Shown here one piece after another: positions 63,116-64,000 of a DNA stretch of 64,000 nucleotides; within the stretch, counting starts at the first letter, position 1, and each line of letters opens with the position of its first letter. Position numbers and translations under genes: made by a program. The DNA lies in the NCBI RefSeq assembly GCF_021869535.1, contig NW_026262712.1, positions 64,412,100 to 64,476,099 on the forward strand. Direction: 5' to 3'. The notes beneath the pieces were generated by a model. The model saw nothing but the letters and a program-made list of their open reading frames with translations. It was not told the origin of the DNA and did not search any database. This DNA is from Mytilus californianus. Lineage: Eukaryota > Mollusca > Bivalvia > Mytilida > Mytilidae.

Positions 63116-64000
63116 TTATATTGACTCAATCAAACAAATGTGAATGTTTTTTTCATACATGGAAAAAATTACTTAAAATAATTCATGTTAAAGTTGACAA
63201 AATAAACAGTTCAAACTGCAAAAAATCAAGAAATAAAAAAACAAATAATGATTTTTTTTTTGGTTTACTGAAAGAATTTTAATGTAATTTTCTGGCAAAC
63301 TTTTACAAATAACTGTTTCAATATTGTTGTGCAAACACTTTGAGGAAGAAAACAATTTCAATTTTATAAACAAATGCACAAAAGAGCAAAGAGGTAAATG
63401 TATAAATATTTCTTTTAAAAAAACATAAAATATATCCTTCATTTATGATTTAAAAACAAACTAGATGAATGAAAACCAAATCCAATACCAGTTATTTCCC
63501 TTTTCTAAATGTAACTTATTCTTTTTAATAAATAAAAGTCAATTATTATTTAACATTTAGAAAATGAAATCTTATTAAAACTTAAAAGTTTGTTCATGTC
63601 ATATAGATATTTAAATATATGTAAATCTAAAAATAAAATATTTTCTTATTTTTAAACCAATACTTACTAGTTCTGCTGTGGATAAGTATTCAATGTTTTA
63701 TCCAGAGTCAGTAGCTACACTGCTTGGAAATTACAATTTGCATAAAAAGCACATTAAATATATCAAACCATCAGAGGAAAAATTCTGGTGAGAATTTAAT
63801 ATTTTCCATTTTCTTGAAATGGTATACTGCAGCCAAGTGGAATGATTAATTAGTTATCCGACACAGAATTTGTCAAAAGTGGGATCATATATACCATTGA
63901 TTTTTCATTCAGTATTGGAGGCGGAGAATCATATCTTGTAATTGGTATGTGCTGATTTATTTGAAAAGAAATAACTTTGGTAAGAAATTCTAGGAGAAGA
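63116..64000. other. Right edge, no gene seen
   Basis: AT-rich sequence. A sequence that reads as a strong donor on the - strand (GTAAGTATTGG at about 63668-63658) follows a ten-codon open stretch, but a matching acceptor was not found. Confidence 0.4.

Noticed and set aside
63650-63710. Possible - strand exon ending NIEYLSTAEL before a strong GTAAGT donor
   Set aside because: An in-frame TAA lies just upstream and the only acceptor after it leaves an 8-nt exon. It could be a non-coding first exon, which cannot be judged here.

Overview
The window is animal genomic DNA, most likely from a marine mussel (Mytilus or a close bivalve). This rests on its AT-rich base composition, short exons in long introns, and a crowd of short dispersed repeats of types I know from mussel genomes. 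Species assignment is inference. No prokaryotic operons, rRNA, tRNA genes or CRISPR arrays were seen.

Two protein-coding genes are supported, and they point tail to tail. On the + strand, 2244-18106 carries the last 12 coding exons of a homeodomain-interacting protein kinase (HIPK family, closest by eye to vertebrate HIPK2). All exon phases join without error into 875 residues, from the APE motif of the kinase domain to the stop codon. The N-lobe, HRD and DFG exons lie upstream of the window. On the - strand, 56010-46697 carries the last coding exons of a coiled-coil gene that I cannot name. It has four phase-0 exons, one of them a 21-nt microexon.

The introns and the 28 kb between the two stop codons are mostly degraded repeats. 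They include a short-TIR family with a GC-rich end (four copies), a high-copy dispersed family (at least nine copies, two of them side by side), a 3.4-kb TIR element with a nested interior, a 5'-truncated non-LTR retrotransposon with frameshifts and a target-site duplication, tRNA-derived SINE-like pieces, several MITE-like elements and perfect hairpins. The region 18.1 to about 26 kb is repeat-poor and T-rich, and is a plausible very long HIPK 3' UTR.

The observations most worth a second look are: (a) five evenly spaced copies of a HIPK 5' splice site, made by a 32-bp tandem repeat that starts inside the exon; (b) two more arrays of about 32 bp in other HIPK introns, one split by a transposon; (c) a set of short TIR elements whose interiors stutter a short phrase; (d) a three-layer nested MITE; (e) a phase-0 microexon in the - strand gene; and (f) a seven-histidine tract encoded in HIPK.
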